From an uncultured Collinsella sp. (GTDB taxonomy: Bacteria; Actinomycetota; Coriobacteriia; Coriobacteriales; Coriobacteriaceae): a stretch of 64,000 nucleotides of DNA. The first letter of the stretch is position 1. Each line of letters starts with the position of its first letter. The stretch lies in assembly GCA_902470765.1 (NCBI GenBank), contig CABRHW010000013.1, forward strand, positions 1 to 64,000, given 5' to 3'. The notes below the pieces were generated by a model. It made no database searches and was not told the origin of the DNA. It was given only the letters and a program-made list of their open reading frames with translations. Made by a program: the position numbers and the translations under genes. Positions 1 to 8,241 of this stretch are shown piece after piece.

Positions 1-160
1 CACGAGCGGGGGCTCCTATCTTTTTAGTGCCCTCGGATTGGGTCATAGTGTCTGTTGGTGACGGCATCATTGGCGTTTCCGCTCTTGTTGGCGAGGGCAA
101 CGGTGCTGTCTTTGCCGTATTATTGAGGCTGTTTGTTGCTTTGCTTGTGTTTGAGGGGCT
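1..160. other. Leading intergenic segment
   Basis: No convincing gene is seen here. The first bases contain a GC-rich stretch followed by a T run (about 17-26), which looks like the 3' half of a terminator of an upstream gene cut by the window edge. A GAGGGG ribosome-binding site at about 152-158 serves the next gene. Confidence 0.4.
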
Positions 161-799
161 TTGTTGGACAGCTATTTTACTCTGCAATCGAATATTGAGG
201 CTTCGGGCGAGTTTGTGGACCGCAAGAGTCGGTTTATTGCTCAGCTGGTCCATATTGAGTCCGAGGATGAGGCGAATGCCTTTATCGAGATGGTTCGCAA
301 GCGTCATTATGACGCTCGGCATAATGTTCCCGCGTGGATTTTGGTCGATGGACGCGAGCGCCAGAGCGATGATGGTGAGCCGAGCCGCACGAGCGGTATG
401 CCGACGCTCGAGGTGCTGCGTGGCGCGGGGCTCAAAAATGTTTGCTGCGTAGTGACGCGCTATTTTGGTGGCACGCTGTTGGGGCCTGGTGGCTTGGTGC
501 GCGCCTATACCGCGGCGACGCAGGCGGCGGTGGCCGCGGCTCAGGAGGCCGAGCAGATCGTCGAGATGACAAGCGTCGTGCCGGTTGACGTGTATGTGGC
601 CTATCCACAGTATGAGCAGGTGCTTCGCTTGGCGCAGGATTTGGGTGCCAAGGTTTCGGATACCGATTACGCGGATACCGTTACACTTCACTTGGTGTTT
701 AAGGCGGGGGAGCAGGAGCCATTTTGCGCCAAGATGCGCGAGCTTATGGCGGGACGCGAGGAGATCGAGGTCGGCGCTCCCGAATTTGCCGAGTTCTGA
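161..799 (+). CDS. YigZ/IMPACT family protein
   Basis: The 212-residue protein matches the YigZ (UPF0029/IMPACT) family in length and layout. The N-terminal half contains the family core, including DGEPSRTSGMP and the glycine-rich TRYFGGTLLGPGGLVRAY segment (about residues 99-118). The C-terminal half is the ferredoxin-like domain typical of bacterial YigZ. The family is linked to ribosome and translation regulation, but its biochemical role is poorly defined. A TTG start is used, either at 161 or the adjacent TTG at 164, behind GAGGGG. The gene stands alone and converges with the next gene across a bidirectional terminator. Confidence 0.9.
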   Translation: MLDSYFTLQSNIEASGEFVDRKSRFIAQLVHIESEDEANAFIEMVRKRHYDARHNVPAWILVDGRERQSDDGEPSRTSGMPTLEVLRGAGLKNVCCVVTRYFGGTLLGPGGLVRAYTAATQAAVAAAQEAEQIVEMTSVVPVDVYVAYPQYEQVLRLAQDLGAKVSDTDYADTVTLHLVFKAGEQEPFCAKMRELMAGREEIEVGAPEFAEF

Positions 800-802
800 C
801 GG

Positions 803-854
803 CGACGGCCGGCGTGCTTTTGGATGGATCCCAAGCGCGCCGGCCGTCGTTTTA
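803..854. terminator. Bidirectional intrinsic terminator
   Basis: Perfect 12-bp arms CGACGGCCGGCG (803-814) and CGCCGGCCGTCG (838-849) are followed by TTTT. The hairpin sits between two convergent genes and probably ends both transcripts. Confidence 0.8.
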
Positions 855-866
855 TGTTGATGCCGT

Positions 867-1313
867 CTACTCGGCGAGCTGCTTTAGCACATCGCAGGCG
901 ATCTCGATGGCATCGTCGATGCAACCGGGGCAGCTGCGGAGCGGACCCTTATCCGATCCGATGCCCTTGAGCGTGCCGCAGACGGTCGTCGTGTTCTTCT
1001 CGCCAAAACGCTTGGCGATTTCGCGCGACAGCTTGTAGGTCTGGCCCTTGGTCTTGGGGTTTTCCATGCCGTCGCTCATCACGAAGCCCATGATGGCCAC
1101 GGCGCCCGAGATGGCGCCGCAGGTTTCGGTCATGCCGCCCATGCCGGCGCCAAAGCCCTCGGTGAGGGCAAAGGCGATCTGGGGGTCGAGTCCGACGGCA
1201 GGCGCGAGGGTGCAGGCGACGGCCTGGGCGCAGTTAAAGCCACGGGCGTGGTATTCGGCAGCCTGAGCCTGGCAGGCATTGATGTCGAGCTGGGTCATAT
1301 CGATTTGCTTCAT
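867..1313 (-). CDS. C_GCAxxG_C_C family protein
   Basis: This 148-residue protein belongs to the C_GCAxxG_C_C family (putative redox or metal-binding proteins of anaerobes, often near formate or selenium genes). The family cysteines are visible in FNCAQAVA, in the GGMTETCGAISGAVAIMG segment, in TTTVCGTL and in LRSCPGCI. Its biochemical function is unknown. The start is placed at 1313 because AAGGAG lies at good spacing upstream. The frame stays open upstream to 1457, but those starts lack a comparable site and would read through an inverted repeat. The gene is divergent from the sulfhydrylase gene. Confidence 0.85.
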   Translation of the reverse strand: MKQIDMTQLDINACQAQAAEYHARGFNCAQAVACTLAPAVGLDPQIAFALTEGFGAGMGGMTETCGAISGAVAIMGFVMSDGMENPKTKGQTYKLSREIAKRFGEKNTTTVCGTLKGIGSDKGPLRSCPGCIDDAIEIACDVLKQLAE

Positions 1314-1326
1314 CGTTGTCTCCTTG

Positions 1327-1358
1327 GTCACGGTGTACCCGCCTATGGTACCCGTGAC
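1327..1358. promoter_or_regulatory. Inverted repeat in the divergent promoter region
   Basis: Arms GTCACGG(T)GTACC (1327-1339) and GGTACCCGTGAC (1347-1358) pair over 12 bp with one bulged T. They lie just upstream of the C_GCAxxG gene and could be an operator or a 5' leader hairpin of that gene. No regulator is assigned. Confidence 0.4.
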
Positions 1359-1460
1359 GGTGCGTGTAATCATCGAGAGCTTCATGGATGCCTCATTTTT
1401 ATCTATCGAGCAAATGCCCAAGGCTTGAGATAAATGCCCCTGATCAATTTGTCCCATAAC

Positions 1461-1496
1461 CTACCCTGGGGATGGGTTGAGAGGGGTGCAGGGTAG
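1461..1496 (+). promoter_or_regulatory. Leader hairpin upstream of the sulfhydrylase gene
   Basis: CTACCCTG (1461-1468) pairs with CAGGGTAG (1489-1496) about 50 nt before the start codon. It does not match a SAM, SAH or T-box consensus that I recognise, so the role is open. Confidence 0.3.
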
Positions 1497-1543
1497 CGGT
1501 ATCGTGAACCAAATAAAACGTAACCCAGGCAAGGGAGCTAGAT

Positions 1544-2827
1544 ATGAGCGAGCAGACCATCGGTACTACATGTGTTCAGGGCGGCTATCACCCGGGAGAT
1601 GCCGAGCCGCGCCAGGTGCCCATCTACCAGTCCACCACGTGGAAGTACGACACGTCGGAGCACATGGGCAAGCTGTTTGACCTGGAGGAGTCGGGCTACT
1701 TCTACAGCCGCCTGCAGAACCCCACGTGCGATCTGGTTGCCGCCAAGATCTGCGAGATGGAGGGCGGCACCGCAGCGATGCTCACGAGCTCGGGCATGGC
1801 CGCGAACTTCCTCGCGATCTTTAACGTGGCCGGTGCCGGCGATCATGTGGTCGCTAGCTCTGCTATCTACGGCGGTACCTACAACCTGCTGGCTCATACC
1901 ATGGAGCGTATGGGTCTGACCTGCACGTTCGTTGCCCCCGATTGCACCGACGAGGAGCTCGAGGCGGCCTTTGAGCCCAATACCAAGCTCGTCTTTGGCG
2001 AGACGATCGCCAACCCCGCCCTTGCCGTGCTCGATATTGAGCGCTTTGCCAAGGCCGCGCATGACCACGGCGTGCCGCTGATGGTCGATAACACCTTCCC
2101 GACGCCCGTGATGTGCCGTCCCTTTGAGTGGGGCGCCGACATCGTTACACACTCCACCACCAAGTACATGGATGGACATGCTGCCTACCTGGGCGGCGTG
2201 ATCGTCGACCACGGCCAGTTTGACTGGATGGCCCATGCAGACAAGTTCCCGGGTCTCACCACGCCCGACGAGAGCTACCACGGCGTGACGTATGCCGAGA
2301 AGTTCGGTCGCGAGGGTGCCTTCATTACCAAGGCAACCGCTCAGCTCATGCGCGACCTCGGCCCCATGCAGAACCCGCAGGCGGCCTTCTTCCTGAACAG
2401 CTCGCTCGAGAGCCTGCATGTACGCATGCCGCGTCATTGTGAGAACGGCCTGGCCGTTGCCAAGTTCCTGCAGAGCCATCCCAAGGTACGCTTCGTGAGC
2501 TATCCGGGCCTGGAGGGCGATAAGTACTATGACATCGCTCAGAAGTACATGCCCAACGGTACCTGCGGCGTTGTGAGCTTTGGCTTTAACGGTGGTCGCG
2601 CGGCGGCCGAGACCTTTATGAAGAGCCTCAAGCTCGCCCAGATCGCCACGCACGTGGCCGACGCCCGCACCTGCTGCCTGCATCCCGCTAATGCCACGCA
2701 TCGCCAGATGAACGATGAGGAGCTCATCGCCTGTGGCATCTCCGCCGACATGGTGCGCCTGTCGTGCGGCCTCGAGGATACGGCCGATCTGATTGCCGAC
2801 CTTGAGCAGGCACTCGAGCAGTGCTAG
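1544..2827 (+). CDS. metY: O-acetylhomoserine sulfhydrylase (PLP trans-sulfuration enzyme)
   Basis: The 427-residue protein is a Cys/Met-metabolism PLP enzyme of the cystathionine gamma-synthase fold. It would join O-acetylhomoserine with sulfide or a related thiol to make homocysteine in methionine synthesis. The PLP lysine is K207 in VTHSTTKYMDGHA, and the cofactor-binding TSSGMAA, ENP-like ANPALAV and VDNTFPTP segments are all present. A methionine gamma-lyase role cannot be excluded from sequence alone. The ATG at 1544 follows AGGGAGCT. The gene is monocistronic, with a strong terminator downstream. Confidence 0.87.
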   Translation: MSEQTIGTTCVQGGYHPGDAEPRQVPIYQSTTWKYDTSEHMGKLFDLEESGYFYSRLQNPTCDLVAAKICEMEGGTAAMLTSSGMAANFLAIFNVAGAGDHVVASSAIYGGTYNLLAHTMERMGLTCTFVAPDCTDEELEAAFEPNTKLVFGETIANPALAVLDIERFAKAAHDHGVPLMVDNTFPTPVMCRPFEWGADIVTHSTTKYMDGHAAYLGGVIVDHGQFDWMAHADKFPGLTTPDESYHGVTYAEKFGREGAFITKATAQLMRDLGPMQNPQAAFFLNSSLESLHVRMPRHCENGLAVAKFLQSHPKVRFVSYPGLEGDKYYDIAQKYMPNGTCGVVSFGFNGGRAAAETFMKSLKLAQIATHVADARTCCLHPANATHRQMNDEELIACGISADMVRLSCGLEDTADLIADLEQALEQC

Positions 2828-2897
2828 GCTAGCGTTCGCATAAGGCGCCGATGCTGGCAGAAAGCTTCGGCGACCTTTCGTTCCGATTCCGTAGGCG

Positions 2898-2942
2898 GGA
2901 CCCCAATCGCGACTGTTTGTAGGCGATTGGGGCCCCGTTTTT
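2898..2942 (+). terminator. Intrinsic terminator of the sulfhydrylase gene
   Basis: GGACCCCAATCGC (2898-2910) pairs with GCGATTGGGGCCCC (2924-2936, allowing a small bulge) and is followed by GTTTTTG. It ends about 25 bp before the next start codon. Confidence 0.85.
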
Positions 2943-2968
2943 GCGTTGCGCCACTCGAAAGGATGGAT

Positions 2969-4273
2969 ATGGAGAAAACCGCAGAGCAGCTGCGCCGCGA
3001 GCACATTGCCCTTGAGGGCGACACCCATGGCAAGAACAAATGGGCGATTCTGTTTACCGTGCTCATCATGACGTTTATGTCGTGTCTGGATTCGACCGTC
3101 GTGACCGTGGCGTTGCCCGTGATGCAAAAGGAGCTGGGCGTGGGCCTCGAACGCATTCAGCTGGTGAGTTCGGTGTACCTGCTTGCGACATGCGTGGCTA
3201 TGCTGCCGTTTGGCCGCTTGGGCGACGTGCGCGGCAAGGTGGGCGTATTCCAGCTGGGCGTCATCGTTTTTACGGCCGGCTCGCTGCTGTGCGGCCTTTC
3301 GAGTTCGCTCGAAGTTCTTATTCTGGCACGCATTGTGCAGGGCGTCGGCTGCGCGGCGGCCATGGCTAACAACATGGGTATCATCACCGAGTCGTTTCCG
3401 GCGCGCGAACGAGGCCGTGCCATGGGTATTCTCGCGACCTTTGTGGCCCTCGGCATGATGTGTGGCCCCGTGCTCGGCGGCATGCTGGTGGCAAGCTTTC
3501 CCTGGGAGAGCATCTTCCTCATCAACCTGCCCATTGGCGTCATCTCGTTTATCGTGGGGCTCTATACGCTGCCGCATGTTAAGCCGGAGGCTGGCGAGCG
3601 ACCCATGTCCCTGATCGAGGCTGCTCGTCGCTGCTTTGCAAATTCGGCCTTCACCATCAACCTCGCCTGCATGCTCATCGTGTTCGTTGGTATTGGCGCA
3701 TCAGAGTTTATCCTGCCGTTCTATTTTCAGGACGCCCACGGCTTTGGTTCCGACATCTCTGGACTACTCTTTTTGGCGTTGCCGATGGTGAATGCCTTTA
3801 TCGGCCCGCTTTCGGGTACGGTTTCGGACCGTGTTGGCTGCGAGGGCCCCACGTCGATCGGCCTAGGCGTGTACGTATGCGGTCTTTTTGCGGTAAGCAC
3901 GCTCGACGAGCACTCTTCCATCCCTGTGATCGTGTGCTGTGTCGCGTTTATGTCGTGTGGCACGTCGATTTTCCAGAGTCCCAACAACTCGCTGTACATG
4001 GGTTCGGCCCCGCGCGAGGCGCTCGGTTTTGCGGGCAGCCTGGGTAGTCTGGCGCGCTATGCGGGTATGGCAGTGGGCATTACAGCGGCGTCGCATATCC
4101 TGTATGGGCAGATGAGCGTGGCGATGGGCGAGGCCGTGACCAGTATTGTTGCAGGCCGTCCGGATGTGTTCCTGTTTGGTTTTCGTTCGGTGTTCTACGT
4201 GCTCATGGCTGTGGCGGCAGCGGGCTTTGCGCTTGCCATGGTGCGTTTGGTGAGGATGCGCGCCCGCCATTAG
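2969..4273 (+). CDS. MFS transporter, DHA2/EmrB-QacA type
   Basis: The 434-residue polytopic membrane protein is a major facilitator with the drug:H+ antiporter 2 look. The first helix carries FMSCLDSTVVTVALP and is followed by the loop motif GRLGDVRGKVGVF (motif A). Motif C is present as GMMCGPVLGGML near LINLPIGV. The substrate is not predictable; multidrug or acid efflux is usual for the subfamily. The ATG at 2969 is chosen over 2963 because AAAGGA then has normal spacing. The gene stands alone, just downstream of a terminator. Confidence 0.85.
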   Translation: MEKTAEQLRREHIALEGDTHGKNKWAILFTVLIMTFMSCLDSTVVTVALPVMQKELGVGLERIQLVSSVYLLATCVAMLPFGRLGDVRGKVGVFQLGVIVFTAGSLLCGLSSSLEVLILARIVQGVGCAAAMANNMGIITESFPARERGRAMGILATFVALGMMCGPVLGGMLVASFPWESIFLINLPIGVISFIVGLYTLPHVKPEAGERPMSLIEAARRCFANSAFTINLACMLIVFVGIGASEFILPFYFQDAHGFGSDISGLLFLALPMVNAFIGPLSGTVSDRVGCEGPTSIGLGVYVCGLFAVSTLDEHSSIPVIVCCVAFMSCGTSIFQSPNNSLYMGSAPREALGFAGSLGSLARYAGMAVGITAASHILYGQMSVAMGEAVTSIVAGRPDVFLFGFRSVFYVLMAVAAAGFALAMVRLVRMRARH

Positions 4274-4429
4274 CGTGTTGGGAGGCTGTCTGCCACGTAT
4301 TCGCGCCGTCTCAAAAACTGGTTTGTGGTGCGATGCGGCTTGTGGGGCGGGCGGGGGTCGGTCCGTGGTAGACTATCGAACAACGTTTATTAATCGCGCG
4401 GTATCGTTGCCGCGAGAAGGGGTTGCGCC

Positions 4430-5008
4430 ATGCAGGAGCTTGAGGATCGTATTCGCCATGACGGCATCGTAAAGGCCGGTAACGTCCTTAAGGTTGATGC
4501 CTTCCTCAACCACCAGTGCGACGTTGAGCTGTTCGACCACATGGGCGCCGAGTGGGCCCGTCTGTTCAAGGATGTCGAGATCAACAAGATCCTGACGATT
4601 GAGGCTTCGGGCATTGGCATGGCTTGCATCGCAGCTCAGCATTTTGGCGGCGTACCGGTGGTCTTTGCCAAGAAGGCCCAGTCCATTAACCTCGACGGCG
4701 AGCAGTATGCCACGACCATCTACTCCTTTACCAAGCAGAAAGAGTACCCGGTTATCGTGGGCAAGCGTTTCCTGTCCGAGGGCGATAAGGTCCTGATTAT
4801 CGACGACTTCCTGGCCAACGGCTGCGCTCTTGAGGGTCTTATCAAGATCTGCGAGGCCGCGGGTGCCGAGGTGTCCGGTATTGGCATTGCCGTGGAGAAG
4901 GGCTTCCAGGGCGGTGGCGATAAGCTTCGCGAGCGCGGCTTCCGCGTTGAGAGCCTGGCCCGTATCGCCGATATGGACTGCGACACCGGCGAGATCACCT
5001 TCGCTTAA
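4430..5008 (+). CDS. xpt: Xanthine phosphoribosyltransferase
   Basis: The 192-residue protein matches Xpt, which converts xanthine and PRPP to XMP in purine salvage. The PRPP-binding loop is VLIIDDFLANGCAL (about residues 122-135), and the xanthine-specific N-terminal part (HDGIVKAGNVLKVDAFLNHQ) is present. A GAGAAGGGG site precedes the ATG. I looked for a purine riboswitch in the leader and did not find its conserved core. A hairpin plus T run ends the gene. Confidence 0.93.
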   Translation: MQELEDRIRHDGIVKAGNVLKVDAFLNHQCDVELFDHMGAEWARLFKDVEINKILTIEASGIGMACIAAQHFGGVPVVFAKKAQSINLDGEQYATTIYSFTKQKEYPVIVGKRFLSEGDKVLIIDDFLANGCALEGLIKICEAAGAEVSGIGIAVEKGFQGGGDKLRERGFRVESLARIADMDCDTGEITFA

Positions 5009-5036
5009 GCGCGTAACACAAGCGATTGGTATGCGA

Positions 5037-5071
5037 TGTGACAAAGGGACTTTCCCTTTGTCACATTTTTT
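5037..5071 (+). terminator. xpt terminator made from a GTGACAAAGGGA palindrome
   Basis: TGTGACAAAGGGA (5037-5049) and TCCCTTTGTCACA (5053-5065) form a perfect 13-bp stem followed by TTTTTT. The same palindrome recurs after modC (13658-13688) and, as a compensated variant, at 58338-58368. Confidence 0.8.
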
Positions 5072-5091
5072 GTATGAGGGGAGGTGTTGAT

Positions 5092-5472
5092 ATGGATGAG
5101 AACAAGATGGGATGGCGCGAGTATGCGCGCTATGCCGAGATGTCGGTCGAGAGGTTGGCACGCGACTGCGAGGTTCAGGTGTTTCGCGCGACAGGTCCGG
5201 GCGGACAGGGCGTGAACACGACGGACTCGGCGGTGCGTATGAAGCATGGGCCCACGGGGATTGTTGTGACGGCGCGCGAGAGCCGTAGTCAGTTTCAGAA
5301 TCGCGCGAGCTGCCTGCGTAAGCTGCGCGCTGAGCTGGAGCGTCGCGGGCGTCCACCGCGCCGACGCGTAAAGACTAAGGTGCCTCTGCGCTCTCGCCAG
5401 CGCAGGCTCAATGACAAGCACTTCAACGCGATTAAAAAGGCCAACCGTCGCAAGCCGGGCGGGGAGGAATGA
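5092..5472 (+). CDS. Release-factor-like peptidyl-tRNA hydrolase domain protein
   Basis: The 126-residue protein has the class I release factor catalytic core with GPGGQGVN (the GGQ peptidyl-tRNA hydrolysis motif, residues about 35-42) and the usual STAVRM/HGPTGI pattern as DSAVRMKHGPTGI. It lacks the codon-recognition domain and ends in a very basic tail (RRVKTKVPLRSRQRR and KKANRRKP). That layout resembles stalled-ribosome rescue factors of the ArfB/RF-H type, so rescue is inferred. The ATG at 5092 follows GGGGAGG. It converges with the lipid kinase gene. Confidence 0.82.
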   Translation: MDENKMGWREYARYAEMSVERLARDCEVQVFRATGPGGQGVNTTDSAVRMKHGPTGIVVTARESRSQFQNRASCLRKLRAELERRGRPPRRRVKTKVPLRSRQRRLNDKHFNAIKKANRRKPGGEE

Positions 5473-5481
5473 TCTTCTCAA

Positions 5482-5552
5482 TAAGTTGCGGTGAAATAGG
5501 GACTGTTTTACGGCTTTAGCTGCATAAACAGTCCCTATTTCACCGCAACTTA
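5482..5552. repeat. Palindromic repeat family A, copy 1
   Basis: A perfect 27-bp inverted repeat (5482-5508 and 5526-5552) begins TAAGTTGCGGTGAAATAGGG. It fills the gap between two convergent genes and could serve as a bidirectional transcript end. Five more copies occur in the window. Confidence 0.9.
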
Positions 5553-5559
5553 GGTGGGG

Positions 5560-6522
5560 TTAGCGGGTGGGGTGCCAGACGTGGAGGGCGCCGGCGAGGA
5601 TGTCGACCTCGATGCGCGAGGCGACAACGGGCTCGCCGTCGGCCTGAATGGGGTAGTCGGGCTCCTCAAAGGTAAGCTCGGCATGGCGACAGCGGCGCAT
5701 GCGAACCGGTGGCAGCTTGGTATGGTGGCCATCTTTGGCCGAAAGGAACATGGGAAGCGCGACCGCGCGCGGAACGGGGCCGCAGGCGTAGCAGACGTCG
5801 AGTATGCCGTCGCACGGGTCGGCGTTGGGACAGATGCGATAGCCCGAACCATAGGTGGGTCCCAGCTGGATGGCCATGATAATCGCCCGCACGCGCTCGG
5901 CGGGCGCGCCATCAAAGCTGATGGTCATGGGGTAGTTGCGATAGCGTAGGCCAAACTGCTCAAGTCCCGAGAGAGTGTAGAGCGGAGCGCCCGTCAAGCC
6001 CGTCTTTTTGCGCAGCTTGGTGGTGCCCAGGCCGATGGCGGCATCGATGCCGACCGACAGTGTCTGGTCGTAGTACTCAACGGTAGCCTCGCCGCTGCCG
6101 CTCGCAGGGCTCCACGAGCGAATGCGCCCGATGTCCTGACGCTGCAGCTCGCAGGTGAGCAGCGCGCCAAAATCCTTGCCGGAGAAATCGTCGATGCCGA
6201 GCGTTTGGGCAAAATCGTTGCCGGAGCCCACGGGCAGGACGGCAAGGGCGGGGCGGGTGCCCTCCTCTTGCGTCATAAGCCCGTTGACGACCTCGTGAAT
6301 CACGCCGTCGCCGCCAAGGGCGATAACGGTGCGATAGCCCTGAGCCTGTGCGGCCAGCTCCTTGGCGTGTCCCATGCGCTCGGTCAGCACCAGGTCAAAC
6401 TGGGATGCGCGCGCGGTCATATCCAAAAAGCGTTGCAGGCGCTCGGCAACTTCGCGCGCCGCACCCGACTGGGCGGCTGGGTTGGCGATGATGAGCGTGC
6501 GGGCAAAATCAGTTGCATGCAT
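5560..6522 (-). CDS. Diacylglycerol kinase family lipid kinase
   Basis: The 320-residue protein has the DAGK catalytic domain: NPAAQSG near the N terminus, GGDGVIHEVVNGL for nucleotide binding, and PVGSGNDFA. The C-terminal half ends with YPIQADGEPV, the usual D-G-E motif of YegS/BmrU-type kinases. It would phosphorylate diacylglycerol or a related lipid at the membrane, and the exact substrate is unknown. The start at 6522 is chosen for GGGAG at good spacing; the frame extends upstream to 6594 without a good site. Confidence 0.9.
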   Translation of the reverse strand: MHATDFARTLIIANPAAQSGAAREVAERLQRFLDMTARASQFDLVLTERMGHAKELAAQAQGYRTVIALGGDGVIHEVVNGLMTQEEGTRPALAVLPVGSGNDFAQTLGIDDFSGKDFGALLTCELQRQDIGRIRSWSPASGSGEATVEYYDQTLSVGIDAAIGLGTTKLRKKTGLTGAPLYTLSGLEQFGLRYRNYPMTISFDGAPAERVRAIIMAIQLGPTYGSGYRICPNADPCDGILDVCYACGPVPRAVALPMFLSAKDGHHTKLPPVRMRRCRHAELTFEEPDYPIQADGEPVVASRIEVDILAGALHVWHPTR

Positions 6523-6609
6523 GGGGCGACTCCCGGCGTATGACGTGACGGTGCGGTCGCGCTCAGGTCGAATTGCCCCCGATTGTGGCTGCACGGCGAA
6601 TACTAACGT

Positions 6610-8031
6610 CTACTCTATCAGGTCGTTGTGGCGCTCGATGGCATCCGCTACCGTACCGCCCTCATCCACAATAAGCGAACGGCGCTTGGGTGAGATGATG
6701 CGCTGGGCGGGGTACACGCCGCGGTGTCCGCCGGCGAGATAGCTGATAAAGGCCACGATGACAAAGAACCCGGCGGCCGTGCCGTGGAACAGGTCGATGG
6801 CCATCATGCAGGTGGTGATGGGCACGTTAAGGCCGGCGCAGAATACACCGAGCATGCCCAGCGCCGCCAGAAAGCTGGGGTCGATTCCGACGAGGCAACC
6901 GATCCAGCCGCCGAGTGCCGCACCGATGCCAAACAGGGGCGTGACCTCGCCGCCTTGGAAGCCCGCGCCCAGGGTGAGCGCTGTGACGACCAACTTGATG
7001 ACTGCGTCCGCCAGGGTGGTGTTGCCGGCAAATCCGGCGCCGGAAAGCCACGTGGAAAGGCCGGCGTAGTCCCAGGCGTCGAGGAGGGCATAGGCGGCCA
7101 AAACCACGAGTGCGCCTATGAGTGCGCGAACGAGGTAATTGGTGATAAAGCGACCGTACAGGCTCTTGACGGTTCGAACTGACCAGGCAAAGAGGCGTGC
7201 CGTCAGACCGAAGATAATGGCACTGATAACAACGATGACAACCGTCCGTGGTGTCATGTTGGGAACGCTGGCGATAACATTCGCCTCGTACTCGGTTCCC
7301 AAGGCAAGCGACGTAAAGTAGCCGGTAAACGAAGCGACCAGGCAGTAGATGCCCGCGGTGTAGTCGATCTTGCCGATGAAGCACATCTCCATGCCAAAGA
7401 AAGCCCCGGCAAGGGGCGAGCCGAACACGGCGCCAAAGGCCGACGAGATGCCGGCGAGCATGAGGTCGTGGTGGTCATGCTTTTTGAGGTGGGCGAGGCT
7501 CGAGATGTTGCTGGCGATGGTGCCGCCAATCTGCACCGCAGCTCCCTCGCGACCGGCCGAGCCGCCGGTGAGGTGCGTGAGCGTGGAGCAGACGAAGGTG
7601 AGGATGGCCATGCGCATATGGATGAGGCGTGTGCCCAGAGCGGAGTCGATGACCAGGTTGTTGCCACGCTTGGCGGCGAGACCGTGGTTTTTGTACACCC
7701 ATGCGGTGGCAACGCTCACAACGGGAAGCAGCGCGTAAATCCACGCATGGTGCTCGCGATAGTCGGTCGCGATATTTAATGAGGCCAAAAACGCCCAAGC
7801 GGCAACGCCCATGGCGAGCGAGACGGTGACGACGAGTACGAGCAACTTAGTGCTCGCTAGTAGGTTGCGGGCGTTGCGGCGCGTGTCGGCAGCTAAGAGA
7901 TGCTCGGAGCGAGTGAGCTGATGTCTGCCTGCCATGATGACGTCGTTCAGGGAGAAAAAGCCGCCGTCGTCGAGCGGCTGGGAATGATCCTGCGTTTCGT
8001 TTGCGCTTTCGGTTTTGTCGTTATGAGCCAT
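6610..8031 (-). CDS. ClC-family chloride channel/antiporter
   Basis: The 473-residue membrane protein carries ClC signatures: GSAGREGAAVQIGG (the GxEGP-type helix-N region with the gating Glu), GSPLAGAFFGMEM, and GAGFQGGEVTPLFGIGAALGG, where the usual GxFxP is replaced by GEVTPLF. It probably moves chloride or another anion, with proton coupling possible. A hydrophilic N-terminal tail of about 60 residues precedes the first helix. The start at 8031 follows AAGAGGAA. It is transcribed away from moeA. Confidence 0.88.
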   Translation of the reverse strand: MAHNDKTESANETQDHSQPLDDGGFFSLNDVIMAGRHQLTRSEHLLAADTRRNARNLLASTKLLVLVVTVSLAMGVAAWAFLASLNIATDYREHHAWIYALLPVVSVATAWVYKNHGLAAKRGNNLVIDSALGTRLIHMRMAILTFVCSTLTHLTGGSAGREGAAVQIGGTIASNISSLAHLKKHDHHDLMLAGISSAFGAVFGSPLAGAFFGMEMCFIGKIDYTAGIYCLVASFTGYFTSLALGTEYEANVIASVPNMTPRTVVIVVISAIIFGLTARLFAWSVRTVKSLYGRFITNYLVRALIGALVVLAAYALLDAWDYAGLSTWLSGAGFAGNTTLADAVIKLVVTALTLGAGFQGGEVTPLFGIGAALGGWIGCLVGIDPSFLAALGMLGVFCAGLNVPITTCMMAIDLFHGTAAGFFVIVAFISYLAGGHRGVYPAQRIISPKRRSLIVDEGGTVADAIERHNDLIE

Positions 8032-8241
8032 ACGTTCCTCTTTTAGGTTGCAACGCAAGCATTATAAAACGCGGTAAACGCGACGAGCCGGTGGGTTGGT
8101 TTCCATTCTGTTTCGCGGCCTGCAACCGACAGGTGTATTTGCGGGTACAGGCCGAGTCGCGGCCGTGCATCGGGGGATTATACTGAGAAAAGCATAAAGA
8201 ATCGGCGCCCCTGTTGTGCGCCGTGGCATTAAGAGGTGCAT

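Noticed and set aside
4300..4429. Purine riboswitch upstream of xpt
   Set aside because: The conserved three-way-junction sequences are not found.
8059..8241. Molybdenum cofactor riboswitch before moeA
   Set aside because: I could not match the conserved core. The same was tried without success before the formate operon (21240-21411).
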